Positions 43,483-51,226 of a stretch of 64,000 nt of DNA are shown piece after piece; the stretch's first letter is position 1; every line of letters begins with the position of its first letter. This DNA is from an uncultured Bacteroidota bacterium. Its GTDB lineage: Bacteria > Bacteroidota > Bacteroidia > Bacteroidales > P3. The stretch spans positions 124,001 to 188,000 of the forward strand of contig CADALO010000001.1 in the NCBI GenBank assembly GCA_902788805.1, read 5' to 3'. The notes beneath the pieces were generated by a model. The model searched no databases, was not told the origin of the DNA, and was given only the letters and a program-made list of their open reading frames with translations. The position numbers and the translations under genes were made by a program.

Positions 43483-44193
43483 ATGGGAAGAGCATTTGAA
43501 TATCGTAAAGCAAGAAAGCTGAAAAGGTGGGGACATATGGCCCGCACCTTCACCAAGATTGGAAAAGAAATTGAGTTGGCAGTCCTCGCCGGCGGTCCCG
43601 ACCCTTCGAGCAACCTGCGCCTGCGCCTGCTGATGCAGACCGCCAAGAGCGAGAGTATGCCCAAGGAGAACGTTGAACGCGCCATCAAGCGTGCCACAGA
43701 GAAAGACAAGTCGGCCTATAAAGAGGTGGTCTATGACGGCAAGGGCCCTCACGGCACCGCCTTCGTGGTAGAGACCGCTACCGACAACCCCACGCGTACC
43801 GTGGCCAACATCCGCGCAGCTTTTGTGCGCGGCAAGGGCGAGCTAGGCACGATGGGTATGAACGACTTCCTCTTTGAGCGCAAGTGCAGCTTTGTCGTGG
43901 CTTGGCGTGACGACATCGATATGGACGAGCTGGAACTAGAGCTTATCGACTGCGACATCGACGAGGTGTTCCGCGACGAGGACGAGATTATGATCTATGC
44001 CGACTTTAAGAACTATGGTCCTATCTCCAAGTACCTTGAGGACAAGGGCTATGAGATCAAGTCGTTCAAGTTCGAGCGTATCCCCCTCACTATGCGTGAG
44101 CTTTCGCCCGAGGAGCAGGAGGATGTCAATGGCCTCATCGAGCGTCTTGAAGCTGACGACGACGTGGTCAACGTCTTCCATAATATGGCGTAA
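43483..44193 (+). CDS. YebC/PmpR family protein (MGRAFEYRKARK type)
   Basis: 236 aa. Start MGRAFEYRKARKLKRWGHMAR followed by LAGGPDPSSNLRLRLLMQTAK and MPKENVERAIKRA. The family core is the same as in the 34268 gene, but the N-terminal lobe and C-terminus differ, so the two are old paralogues. I remember this N-terminus as typical of Bacteroides YebC. The upstream repeat run ends 5 bp before the start codon, so its length could affect expression. Confidence 0.92.
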   Translation: MGRAFEYRKARKLKRWGHMARTFTKIGKEIELAVLAGGPDPSSNLRLRLLMQTAKSESMPKENVERAIKRATEKDKSAYKEVVYDGKGPHGTAFVVETATDNPTRTVANIRAAFVRGKGELGTMGMNDFLFERKCSFVVAWRDDIDMDELELELIDCDIDEVFRDEDEIMIYADFKNYGPISKYLEDKGYEIKSFKFERIPLTMRELSPEEQEDVNGLIERLEADDDVVNVFHNMA

Positions 44194-44296
44194 GGCGAGC
44201 GCCCGAGAATCCATTCTCGAGGCCGAGCTGTAGCCATACCTACGCAGTAAATATGGCGTAAATTTTCAGTTGAATTTCTAATAATTCGATACATAG

Positions 44297-44336
44297 AATG
44301 CTGTTTTGCGACGCTGTGCGTCTGCAAAACAGCATT
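44297..44336 (+). terminator. Long hairpin after the second yebC
   Basis: AATGCTGTTTTGC and GACGC (44297-44314) pair with GCGTC and GCAAAACAGCATT (44318-44336) around a TGT loop with one bulged T. The trailing T run is weak (TTTG), so it may be a terminator or a structural repeat. It lies in the 319-bp gap before tRNA-Glu. Confidence 0.6.
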
Positions 44337-44418
44337 TGTGGTATTATTGATTTTCAGTGAGATAATGAGAAAAACAAACTTTTTTTCATAAAATAGCCGA
44401 TTATTCAAAAAATAGTTG

Positions 44419-44426
44419 TACTTTTG
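44419..44426 (+). promoter_or_regulatory. -7 box upstream of tRNA-Glu
   Basis: TACTTTTG matching TAnnTTTG and followed by GCACC, about 87 nt before the mature tRNA. The intervening 44447-44505 is an AATTC-rich degenerate repeat. Confidence 0.55.
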
Positions 44427-44512
44427 CACCCGATTTCGATGAATAATTTTGAATTTTGAAAGTTGAATTCTGAACTTCACAATTCGAAATTCTGAATTCA
44501 AAATTGACAACT

Positions 44513-44586
44513 GCCGCATTCGTCTAGTGGTCCAGGACAACTGCCTCTCACGCAGTAGATCATCGGTTCGACTCCGATATGCGGTA
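44513..44586 (+). tRNA. tRNA-Glu (anticodon CTC)
   Basis: Acceptor GCCGCAT pairs with ATGCGGT (G1-U72 wobble). U8, C9, then GTCTAGTGGTCCAGGAC as the D arm. Anticodon arm ACTGC-CTCTCAC-GCAGT gives CTC. T arm is ATCGG-TTCGACT-CCGAT. Discriminator A is at 44586 and CCA is encoded at 44587-44589. TTCGTCTAGTGG is typical of tRNA-Glu. The 3' end is the left attachment site of the adjacent island. Confidence 0.92.
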
Positions 44587-44609
44587 CCAAAGCGATAGAA
44601 TCAAAAGAT
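44583..44609 (+). repeat. 27-bp direct repeat, left copy (attL-like) at the tRNA-Glu 3' end
   Basis: Starts with the last tRNA bases GGTACCA and continues AAGCGATAGAATC. It is identical over 27 bp to 51915-51941. It covers the left arm and loop of the tRNA terminator hairpin. Confidence 0.88.
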
Positions 44610-44623
44610 TCTGTCGCTTTTTT
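44589..44623 (+). terminator. Terminator of tRNA-Glu
   Basis: A 14-bp stem AAAGCGATAGAATC (44589-44602) and GATTCTGTCGCTTT (44607-44620), one G-U pair, AAAA loop, then further T residues. Confidence 0.85.
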
Positions 44624-44687
44624 CTTATTACCAAATACCCCCCAAAAAATAACATCCGATTCCGATTTAAGCATAAGTCTGGATTCC

Positions 44688-44716
44688 AAGGAGGCCCATC
44701 GAGGTCTCCTTTTTTA
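44688..44716 (+). terminator. Second hairpin terminator downstream of tRNA-Glu
   Basis: AAGGAGGCC (44688-44696) and GGTCTCCTT (44703-44711) with a T run after it. It lies just inside the island. Confidence 0.75.
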
Positions 44717-44876
44717 TTTGCTCTCTGGTCGAAAATGACAAATTTGCGTTTGAAATTGCAGTAAATCACACACTTAAATAGATGTTATGAGAAAAACACC
44801 GTTTCGTAAGATGTTGATTTTCTTATAATTGAACAAGAACTTTATCCCACAAAGGCTCAGTATCAGAAAAAATGTG

Positions 44877-45184
44877 TATTTTTGCAACTTGAAATCGACG
44901 GAGTATGTCGGTTAATGCGGAAAGCATTTGTTCTGTCCGAAGTTGAAATTTCGCCAAAATAATCCAGAGGACAAGATACTGATGCCTTTTTGCTTTGGCG
45001 TATGTATGGGTTCTACCTCTACATATCAAAAGCATAGGATGAAGTTCTTCTCTGTTTTACTCTGGAACGGCGTTTGGCGATGCCTCAACTTCGTAAAACA
45101 GGCGACACGAGTTCTATGCTTTCCCTGTAATATTAGGTAATCGCCCCACTGGGAACTCAAGGCGGAAAAAAGTTGAAGTAGACG
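44877..45184 (+). promoter_or_regulatory. Promoter and about 290-nt leader of the island operon
   Basis: TATTTTTG at 44877-44884 is a good -7 box. The next believable start codon is at 45185, so the leader would be about 290 nt. It contains no reading frame with coding character; the 70-codon frame at 44928-45140 is low quality. 44717-44876 is AT-rich with nothing recognised. Confidence 0.5.
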
Positions 45185-45652
45185 ATGAAGAAACTACTAC
45201 TTTTTATAGCCATACTTTGCTTGGGTTTATCTGTCAACGCCCAAAACAAGAGATATTATTGTGAAGTGGTGGGGATGTATGAGAACGAGTCAGGATACCT
45301 AAACTGCAATGTTGTAATTTCGATTGATGACGCTCCTTTCCGAGATTCATTCGACAAGATAGAACTCAGTGGCAATAGATTGGTAAAAAAGGACGGCTGG
45401 GCATATTCTTCGGCGATGCAGGCAGTAAACTATATGTCTCAACAAGGTTGGCAACTGTTGCAAGTATATTGTAATTCTTTCGTAGGTTCTACCCATTATG
45501 TCATGTACAAAGATGCACCCAGTATAGCAAAAGCTGTTGAGAATATTTGGATTGGTAGTGGAAGACGCGATTATGATCAATATGAGGAAGTAATACCTCT
45601 TGTTGAAGAGATTCGTTGGGAAAGTGAAGATGAAATAGAAGAAGAACACTAA
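45185..45652 (+). CDS. Small secreted protein of unknown function (island)
   Basis: 155 aa. Signal peptide MKKLLLFIAILCLGLSVNAQ, likely cut after NAQ. The mature part is short beta-strand text ending in an acidic tail (EIRWESEDEIEEEH). VVGMYENESGYLNCNVVISIDD and GWQLLQVYCNSFVGSTHYVM are its most structured parts. I do not recognise the family. It is the first gene after the island promoter, 11 nt before the next. Confidence 0.75.
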   Translation: MKKLLLFIAILCLGLSVNAQNKRYYCEVVGMYENESGYLNCNVVISIDDAPFRDSFDKIELSGNRLVKKDGWAYSSAMQAVNYMSQQGWQLLQVYCNSFVGSTHYVMYKDAPSIAKAVENIWIGSGRRDYDQYEEVIPLVEEIRWESEDEIEEEH

Positions 45653-45663
45653 TTAACACTAAA

Positions 45664-46503
45664 ATGAAAAACAAATTTTTATTACTGGCAATGATGGCAA
45701 TGGCCATCTGTGCTCTGCTCTGCTCTTGCAAGCCTAACAGTCAGAAACTTATTGTCGGTAAATGGTATTGCATCAGCTATCAATGCAAGATTGACTGGAT
45801 TGAGTTTAAAAAGGATGGCATACTCATTGACGCAGACGGTAAAGCCTACAATTATAAAATAAGCGATGACGACTTGATTCTGAGTACCAATTCCACGTCG
45901 GTAGCCTTGAAAATTGAAAGTCTGACAGAAACAGAACTTGTACTAATAAGAGACAATGAGCGGATGACCTTTCGGCATACACAGAACGTAATAGAGCCAA
46001 TCAACAACATTGATAGTACAGATGGTGTGGCCGAGGGCATTTGTGAAAATGAAACTAATGACAAACCAACCCCAAACGCCAGTTGCCCATCTCAAACCAA
46101 TGATTTTTGTGGAATCCGTATGTCTCATTCTCGTGAAACAATGCAGAGTGTTTTTTCTGCTTTGGGATTTGTTGAAGAGGGAGTTGAATTTCAGCCTCGT
46201 GGTGGTGGTTACGGTTGTGATATTTACTATTACAAGGGTAATTACTGGGGGCTTTCAGGTTTGAAAGTGGGGCTTGAGTGCGACGGTTATGACGATTCGA
46301 AATTGGAGGATATTATTGTCGAATTGCCAAATGCAGAATCGTCAAAAAAGATGCTCTCTATGCTACAGAGAAAATATGGAAAGTATAAGGACATGAAAGA
46401 AAATGAGAATGTTGAGTACAGATGGAGCCTGCCGAACTACACCCTATTATTTGTCCAATTTAATTCTTCTAACGAAAAAGATTTGCTCCATATCATATTC
46501 TGA
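45664..46503 (+). CDS. Lipoprotein with lipocalin-like N-terminal domain (island)
   Basis: 279 aa. Lipobox ALLCSC with Cys near residue 20. Residues 28-115 (LIVGKWYCISYQCKIDWIEF, KDGILIDADGKAYNYKI) resemble the lipocalin-like DUF4488/DUF5004 type, a guess from the GKW start. The second half (residues about 145-279) is a separate domain beginning NDFCGIRMSHSRETMQSVFS. It is probably on the outer membrane or periplasmic. Codon use is AT-rich. Confidence 0.75.
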   Translation: MKNKFLLLAMMAMAICALLCSCKPNSQKLIVGKWYCISYQCKIDWIEFKKDGILIDADGKAYNYKISDDDLILSTNSTSVALKIESLTETELVLIRDNERMTFRHTQNVIEPINNIDSTDGVAEGICENETNDKPTPNASCPSQTNDFCGIRMSHSRETMQSVFSALGFVEEGVEFQPRGGGYGCDIYYYKGNYWGLSGLKVGLECDGYDDSKLEDIIVELPNAESSKKMLSMLQRKYGKYKDMKENENVEYRWSLPNYTLLFVQFNSSNEKDLLHIIF

Positions 46504-46579
46504 GTTATTGGAAGAAACAGTACATAGTTGTTGTTTGTTATGCAAAAACATTAAATGTCAAATAATTAATAATTTAACA

Positions 46580-47437
46580 ATGAAAAAAACAGTGAATCTT
46601 GTATTTGTGGCTATCGCACTTGTTTTCGTAGCCTGTTCTGGCAATTCATCAAAGCCCGATTATAATCTTAAAGGGAAAGTAAGACACATTCGAACAACAA
46701 ACTATTATGCAGTTGAACGTTTTGGTAAATTTGAGAAAGGTGAGTTGACTGATGAGATAGGGGAACCCTGTCTGTATGATGATTACTTCAGTCTCAATGG
46801 TCTTATGGATTCCACCGTTGCATACAACCGGCAGAAGCAGTTACTTTATAAGTCATTCAACACTTTTGAGAATGATAAGATAATAGCCCAAAAGAATTAC
46901 AATGGAGACGGCTCTTTGGCATCGTCGTATGACTTTTCTTATAATGAGAAAACAGGAGAACAAGAAGAAGTCAGAGAATATGATGCTAAAGAAGGTCGTC
47001 GATGGCGTTATGTAGTCCGTAGATCTCCCAATGACCCGTCTGTTATAGAAAAGATAACCTATGATGAAAATGGTGATGTTAACTATAGATGGAAAGTAAA
47101 GGAGTATAAAAAGAACGGAACCTTGGTAAAAGAGATTGTATATAACAGCGATGGCGATGTTGAAAGGGTTGCTGAATACAATAATGACGGAAAAATCCTA
47201 ATAGATAGTGCTGTAATCGAAGAAAGTGTATCTCGCTGGGTATATAATAAGAAAGGCGACGTAGAATATATGGAATCCGCAAGACGTGGCTATTACCATT
47301 ATTCTTATGAGTACGACACAAAAGGCAATTGGATAAAAAAGATATGGTATAGCGGGTATCATGATGAAGACGAAGGTCCGAGCCACGACGAATGCAATCC
47401 TGTATATATTCAAGAGAGAGTAATAGAATACTATTGA
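46580..47437 (+). CDS. Lipoprotein with YD/RHS-like repeats (island)
   Basis: 285 aa from the ATG at 46580. The frame is open from 46403, but that part overlaps the previous gene. Lipobox FVACSG. After LKGKVRHIRTT come repeating strands of the Y-N-x-D-G type (YNGDGSLASSY, YDENGDVNYRW, YNSDGDVERVAEYNNDGKI, YDTKGNWIKKIWY), as in RHS/YD or MORN-like beta-rich repeats. The 56701 gene outside the island has the same LKGxVxxxxTT start and repeat grammar, so the two are related. Confidence 0.8.
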   Translation: MKKTVNLVFVAIALVFVACSGNSSKPDYNLKGKVRHIRTTNYYAVERFGKFEKGELTDEIGEPCLYDDYFSLNGLMDSTVAYNRQKQLLYKSFNTFENDKIIAQKNYNGDGSLASSYDFSYNEKTGEQEEVREYDAKEGRRWRYVVRRSPNDPSVIEKITYDENGDVNYRWKVKEYKKNGTLVKEIVYNSDGDVERVAEYNNDGKILIDSAVIEESVSRWVYNKKGDVEYMESARRGYYHYSYEYDTKGNWIKKIWYSGYHDEDEGPSHDECNPVYIQERVIEYY

Positions 47438-47458
47438 TTATTAATCCACAATTAATAA

Positions 47459-47593
47459 AGCAAGGCAGAACCATCGACATGTACAAAAGAGGTGCCAAAC
47501 GACCCTGCCGACAAGATGGCAAGGCTGATGGAGCTCAGGGTAGCTGACCATATTACCCAAGAGAATTTTGAGGAGCAAATGGTAAAAATCTAA
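47459..47593 (+). pseudogene. Remnant of a SHOCT-domain gene
   Basis: An open frame after a double stop encodes 44 residues ending DKMARLMELRVADHITQENF then EEQMVKI and TAA. This is the C-terminal SHOCT motif seen in the 48664 gene (KIIKLMELRDEGKLTEEEYE). The only ATG at 47516 would give a 25-residue peptide. It ends 5 nt before the next gene. It is best read as the truncated 3' end of a lost SHOCT gene. Confidence 0.65.
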
Positions 47594-47598
47594 TCACT

Positions 47599-48660
47599 AT
47601 GACTGACGAGCAAAAAAATCAACTATTCGATTTGAAACAGAAACTCGATGCTGGAGCCATAACGCAAGAGGTTTTCGACAAAAAAGTTTCCGTTTTGAAG
47701 GGTGAGGTTCCTGTAGTTGCATCCACGAATGTACTTCCATCAGAAAAGGTTGAGAAACTGCAACAGTTAAAAACGCTGTTCGACGATGGCTTGATTTCTC
47801 TGGAGGAAATGGATAAACTCCGCAACGAGATAATCAACGAGAAGCCAGCCATTACACCAACTCAAAAGAACGAGAAGAAAGAATCCGGCTTTAACTGGTG
47901 GATAGTTGTTGGTGCGGTCGCTCTTGTAGCCATCATTGTAGCTTTGGTTATTGTTGGCTCTAACAAAAATACGGTGGAAACAATAGAGGATGAATGCTAC
48001 ACAGAAGTCGCCACTGTACAGCAAGAAGAGCCGGAGCCAGTCTACCAAGAACCAGAATGGACACCCTCTTGCGGAGATTGGGAATTGGGTAATGGGTGTG
48101 CTACATTGCGAATGACAGGTTACGCTATCATTACAGATCACCCTCATAATGTTGCTGTCAAGTACTTCCCCAATGATAGATTTGAATTTGTTGTATATTT
48201 TAGTTCGGGGTGTGTAAGAGCGAAGTTTAGCGACCTTGACGGGAAAGCTATTGACATAAAAACACGTTCACAAAGAATTGACGGCTATGACCGTGTTGTT
48301 GTCGACAATCCAGAATCAATCCAAAAAATATATCATTTGCTGAACACTGGTGGATTCAAGTTCAAACTGGATGGTGCTGTTAATTGCCAGATAGGAGGGA
48401 ATGGTTGTGGTCTGGCAGATTTCGTATGGCACAAGATAACAGAGAACGACCCTTATACCAACAAGATACTAGGTAAGTCGACGGATGGGCAAACATATAC
48501 GAACAAGGTATATGATGAAGACCAAAGCGAAGCGACCAATGGTATGAGCCAAGGTAAGGCCCTGGAGCTTATCATACGGAGCGAGCTGGGCGACGAAAAT
48601 GCCACCCAGGAGTTGGAAGAAGAACTTGGAAATGAATTACAAAGATTATTAACACAATAA
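47599..48660 (+). CDS. Membrane protein with two N-terminal SHOCT motifs (island)
   Basis: 353 aa. SHOCT-like motifs at residues 5-35 (LFDLKQKLDAGAITQEVFDK) and 50-81 (LQQLKTLFDDGLISLEEMDK). One transmembrane helix at about 99-121 follows a Lys-rich stretch, so the SHOCT part should be cytoplasmic and the remaining 230 residues periplasmic. That part has Cys residues (SCGDWELGNGC, CQIGGNGCGL) and no known fold I can name. SHOCT motifs promote oligomer contacts in other proteins. The next gene starts 3 nt later. Confidence 0.8.
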   Translation: MTDEQKNQLFDLKQKLDAGAITQEVFDKKVSVLKGEVPVVASTNVLPSEKVEKLQQLKTLFDDGLISLEEMDKLRNEIINEKPAITPTQKNEKKESGFNWWIVVGAVALVAIIVALVIVGSNKNTVETIEDECYTEVATVQQEEPEPVYQEPEWTPSCGDWELGNGCATLRMTGYAIITDHPHNVAVKYFPNDRFEFVVYFSSGCVRAKFSDLDGKAIDIKTRSQRIDGYDRVVVDNPESIQKIYHLLNTGGFKFKLDGAVNCQIGGNGCGLADFVWHKITENDPYTNKILGKSTDGQTYTNKVYDEDQSEATNGMSQGKALELIIRSELGDENATQELEEELGNELQRLLTQ

Positions 48661-48663
48661 AAT

Positions 48664-49275
48664 ATGAAAGGAAAAACAATTACCGCAGTTATTGCATCCG
48701 TAATAATTTTTATTGCCATTATTTTAGTTCTTGTTGGGGTGGGGATCGAAGATGGCGAATGGGTGATGGCCTTGGTTTTGATTGGCTTGTTGGTTGGTAT
48801 TCTTGCTGTAATTATCAATGGTTTGCCGAATAAAGAAAAGTCGGCAGATGACTTTAGCAAGTTTATTCCACCGCAGTCATCACAATATAATACTCAAAAC
48901 CTTTCACCTGAACAGAAAGCATTAAGAGATCTCGAATCAGGTGCAATAGATTATGCAGAATACGAAGAAAAACTAAAGAAAATTAAAGAAGAGAAGAAAC
49001 GTGTAAAAGAGGCTAAGGCTTATGTTGACGAATCTCTGGGAAAGTTAAAGGAGTTATTACAGGCGGGCATCTTATCATCCGAGGAGTTTACACGAGAAAC
49101 AACAAGAATCTGTCAAGAAAATGGAGTCTCGATTCCAAGCCAATTCATCGAAAAAAGTATTCAAGATTCCGTCCAAGATGATAGTCGTGCCGGAAAGATA
49201 ATCAAACTTATGGAACTAAGGGACGAAGGAAAACTAACGGAGGAAGAATACGAGGAACAAATCTCAAAATTATAA
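48664..49275 (+). CDS. Two-helix membrane protein with three SHOCT motifs (island)
   Basis: 203 aa. Transmembrane helices at about 5-28 and 33-54 form a hairpin, so both ends should be on the same side. SHOCT-like motifs at 81-110 (KALRDLESGAIDYAEYEEKL), 123-152 (LGKLKELLQAGILSSEEFTR) and 175-203 (KIIKLMELRDEGKLTEEEYE). The last ends the protein, the classical SHOCT position. Between them is a charged coiled segment. Gaps to neighbours are 3 and 6 nt. Confidence 0.8.
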   Translation: MKGKTITAVIASVIIFIAIILVLVGVGIEDGEWVMALVLIGLLVGILAVIINGLPNKEKSADDFSKFIPPQSSQYNTQNLSPEQKALRDLESGAIDYAEYEEKLKKIKEEKKRVKEAKAYVDESLGKLKELLQAGILSSEEFTRETTRICQENGVSIPSQFIEKSIQDSVQDDSRAGKIIKLMELRDEGKLTEEEYEEQISKL

Positions 49276-49281
49276 ACATTT

Positions 49282-50367
49282 ATGACCGACGATCAGATAA
49301 AGAGGCTTTTGGAACTTCAAAAGAGGTTCGATGCCGGGGAAATAAGTAAAGATATGTTCGACCTTGGTGTGTCGGCTATCCGTGGTGCTGACAAAAGCAA
49401 TGCAGATTCTTCCCAAGCAGCCCCTAAACCTAATACCCACAAAAAACGCAATATCATTATCGCCGTTATCTCTGCTGTGGTAGTACTGTTGTCATTAGGC
49501 CTTTTCCTGCTGCTACACAACAAGGACAAAGGTGAGATACAGATGGGGCCGATGGATGTGAATTTTCCCGATGATTATCGTGTTATGAATGTTGTCGAAC
49601 GCTACTGTACAGCCATTTGCGAGAACGATTTTACAACATTGGCTTCACTCTATGCCCCAACGGTTGAACGTTATCAGGATGCCTACGACAAAGATCGGGA
49701 TTATGTTATAGGATGTCATCAGCGATACGATAACACATTCAAGGTACACGGTAAGCATAGCTCGATACGGCGAGAGACATTCAAAATGGAACCGATAAGT
49801 AATGACAGGGTCTCCGTGGTTGTTGTCGAGGATTATTCCATCGACAGGGAGGATAAAAGCAAGTATTCCGTTTTCGTCCTGGAAAAGCATTTTGTCATCG
49901 ACTCAGCATATCACATCGTCAGCGTTTACGACAACCAGTTGGCCAAGTCGAAGGGTGTACAATCCATAGGACAACTGGCAAGCTCTGCATTCAGCTATGT
50001 AATGAAGGAGTATGCGAGAGGTGCAGAACCGTTGGATGTCGGAACGGTTTACAACAAGGTGGATTTCCGTAAGAGTGATGATTTTTGCAACCTTGTGAGG
50101 CAGATAGTTTCCTCGGATAGCGATTTTCAGACCATGATGAATAGCAATGTCCGTACCACAGAGTTTATGGATTTTGCAATGGGCAAGATTGGCTCATTCG
50201 ACATTGTGGGAGACGATTATTCAATTTCCCTTAATCAATACATGGGTGGAGATATGAAGATTTCCATAAAGGTAAACGGGCATTGGTATGATTGGGAATC
50301 TCCGGATTATATGAGTACACCACTATATCCAGGTGAGGTTGAGGATGATGAGATTGAGGCTGAATAA
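49282..50367 (+). CDS. SHOCT / NTF2-like membrane protein (island)
   Basis: 361 aa. SHOCT motif at residues 4-35 (IKRLLELQKRFDAGEISKDM), a transmembrane helix at about 57-78, then a periplasmic part. Residues 98-220 (VMNVVERYCTAICENDFTTL, ASLYAPTVERY) look like an NTF2/SnoaL-like domain, which often binds a small ligand or acts as a protein contact. The last about 120 residues are unassigned. It is the last gene of the plus-strand run, followed by a strong terminator. Confidence 0.78.
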   Translation: MTDDQIKRLLELQKRFDAGEISKDMFDLGVSAIRGADKSNADSSQAAPKPNTHKKRNIIIAVISAVVVLLSLGLFLLLHNKDKGEIQMGPMDVNFPDDYRVMNVVERYCTAICENDFTTLASLYAPTVERYQDAYDKDRDYVIGCHQRYDNTFKVHGKHSSIRRETFKMEPISNDRVSVVVVEDYSIDREDKSKYSVFVLEKHFVIDSAYHIVSVYDNQLAKSKGVQSIGQLASSAFSYVMKEYARGAEPLDVGTVYNKVDFRKSDDFCNLVRQIVSSDSDFQTMMNSNVRTTEFMDFAMGKIGSFDIVGDDYSISLNQYMGGDMKISIKVNGHWYDWESPDYMSTPLYPGEVEDDEIEAE

Positions 50368-50389
50368 CCATTGGCAATGAGCAAAAAAG

Positions 50390-50413
50390 GCAGCATCAGT
50401 AATCTGATGCTGC
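50390..50413. terminator. Bidirectional terminator inside the island
   Basis: Perfect 10-bp stem GCAGCATCAG/CTGATGCTGC with a TAAT loop. A-rich on the left (six A, so U-rich for minus-strand RNA) and TCTTT on the right. It separates the plus-strand SHOCT genes from the minus-strand pair. Confidence 0.9.
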
Positions 50414-50432
50414 TCTTTATGGCATTTGTTCT

Positions 50433-50888
50433 TTAAAAGTTGTATGCGAAATCGAAATGGTCAAGTGCCTCGACATACTCCAGACACTTGATTCGACTGC
50501 AATGATTCTCTTTTGCCGTTTTTCTATATTCGGTGATGACATTGCTAAGGCTGCGAGCAATGATGTATAGACCCTCATGGTGTTCAAAATCAGCCTCACC
50601 ACCTTCAAAATATCCTTCACCAAATATAATTTGTTTGTCCCAATCCAGCATACTGGCATTGTTTGGAGCTTGAGTATAGTTGGAAGGTGCTTGATACCAA
50701 TTTCCATATTTGCGGTAGATGGTAATGGCAATTCGGTTAGGTGTAAATTCATTGACTCTAACTTTTACCTTATCTTTGCCAAGCCACTTGTCATATCTGT
50801 TTTGTAAACAAGTCTCAAATCCTAATTGAGACAGATTATAGGTTTTTATTACCTCTCCAGCAATGTAAACTTTTTTCATTCTTGCCAT
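50433..50888 (-). CDS. Unknown protein (island, minus strand)
   Basis: 151 aa. No signal peptide or membrane helix. Segments such as VKVRVNEFTPNRIAITIYRK and EADFEHHEGLYIIARSLSNV suggest a small alpha/beta protein. AAGGAAAA precedes the ATG by 6 nt, an RBS-like sequence uncommon in this genome. It follows the next gene upstream by only 2 nt, so the pair is an operon. Not recognised. Confidence 0.68.
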   Translation of the reverse strand: MARMKKVYIAGEVIKTYNLSQLGFETCLQNRYDKWLGKDKVKVRVNEFTPNRIAITIYRKYGNWYQAPSNYTQAPNNASMLDWDKQIIFGEGYFEGGEADFEHHEGLYIIARSLSNVITEYRKTAKENHCSRIKCLEYVEALDHFDFAYNF

Positions 50889-50890
50889 AG

Positions 50891-51226
50891 TTATTTTCCT
50901 TTCTTTTCTAATTTTGTCCTGCGTGAGTATATCTTCAACTCCACGCCATATTCATTGTGCAATTTCTTAATGAGGCCGCTGAACGCATCAAGCCGAACCC
51001 TTTTACGACCTAACATTTTCGCCGCCTCATTCAATTCAATAGTTATCACCTTCCCGACCTCCAGCTCACCATATTTTTCGGCGAGGATATTCAGGTCGGG
51101 ATCATCATAAGTTTTTCTCTCCGACTGCTTCTCTTTCATTCCTATTGCAGCCTTCAACTCTTCTGCTTTCTCTCTTTGGCCACATAACTCACTGCCAAAG
51201 AGTCTTTCCAAAATTCTTTCTATCAT
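50891..51226 (-). CDS. Small coiled, basic protein (island, minus strand)
   Basis: 111 aa from the ATG at 51226. An in-frame GTG at 51250 is weaker because AAAGGAAAGT sits just before the ATG. A helical charged N-terminus (IERILERLFGSELCGQREKA) is followed by ITIELNEAAKMLGRKRVRLD and YGVELKIYSRRT, which could be a winged helix-like DNA-binding unit. That is an inference. Product not recognised. Confidence 0.65.
   Translation of the reverse strand: MIERILERLFGSELCGQREKAEELKAAIGMKEKQSERKTYDDPDLNILAEKYGELEVGKVITIELNEAAKMLGRKRVRLDAFSGLIKKLHNEYGVELKIYSRRTKLEKKGK

Noticed and set aside
44928..45140. 70-codon plus-strand frame in the island leader
   Set aside because: Cys/Phe-rich text without a domain, no good start context, and it lies between the promoter and a clear gene.
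47599..50367. Known contractile or type VI/VII-like secretion genes in the SHOCT cluster
   Set aside because: No sheath, ATPase, spike or WXG motif is visible. Only SHOCT motifs, helices and NTF2-like text can be seen.
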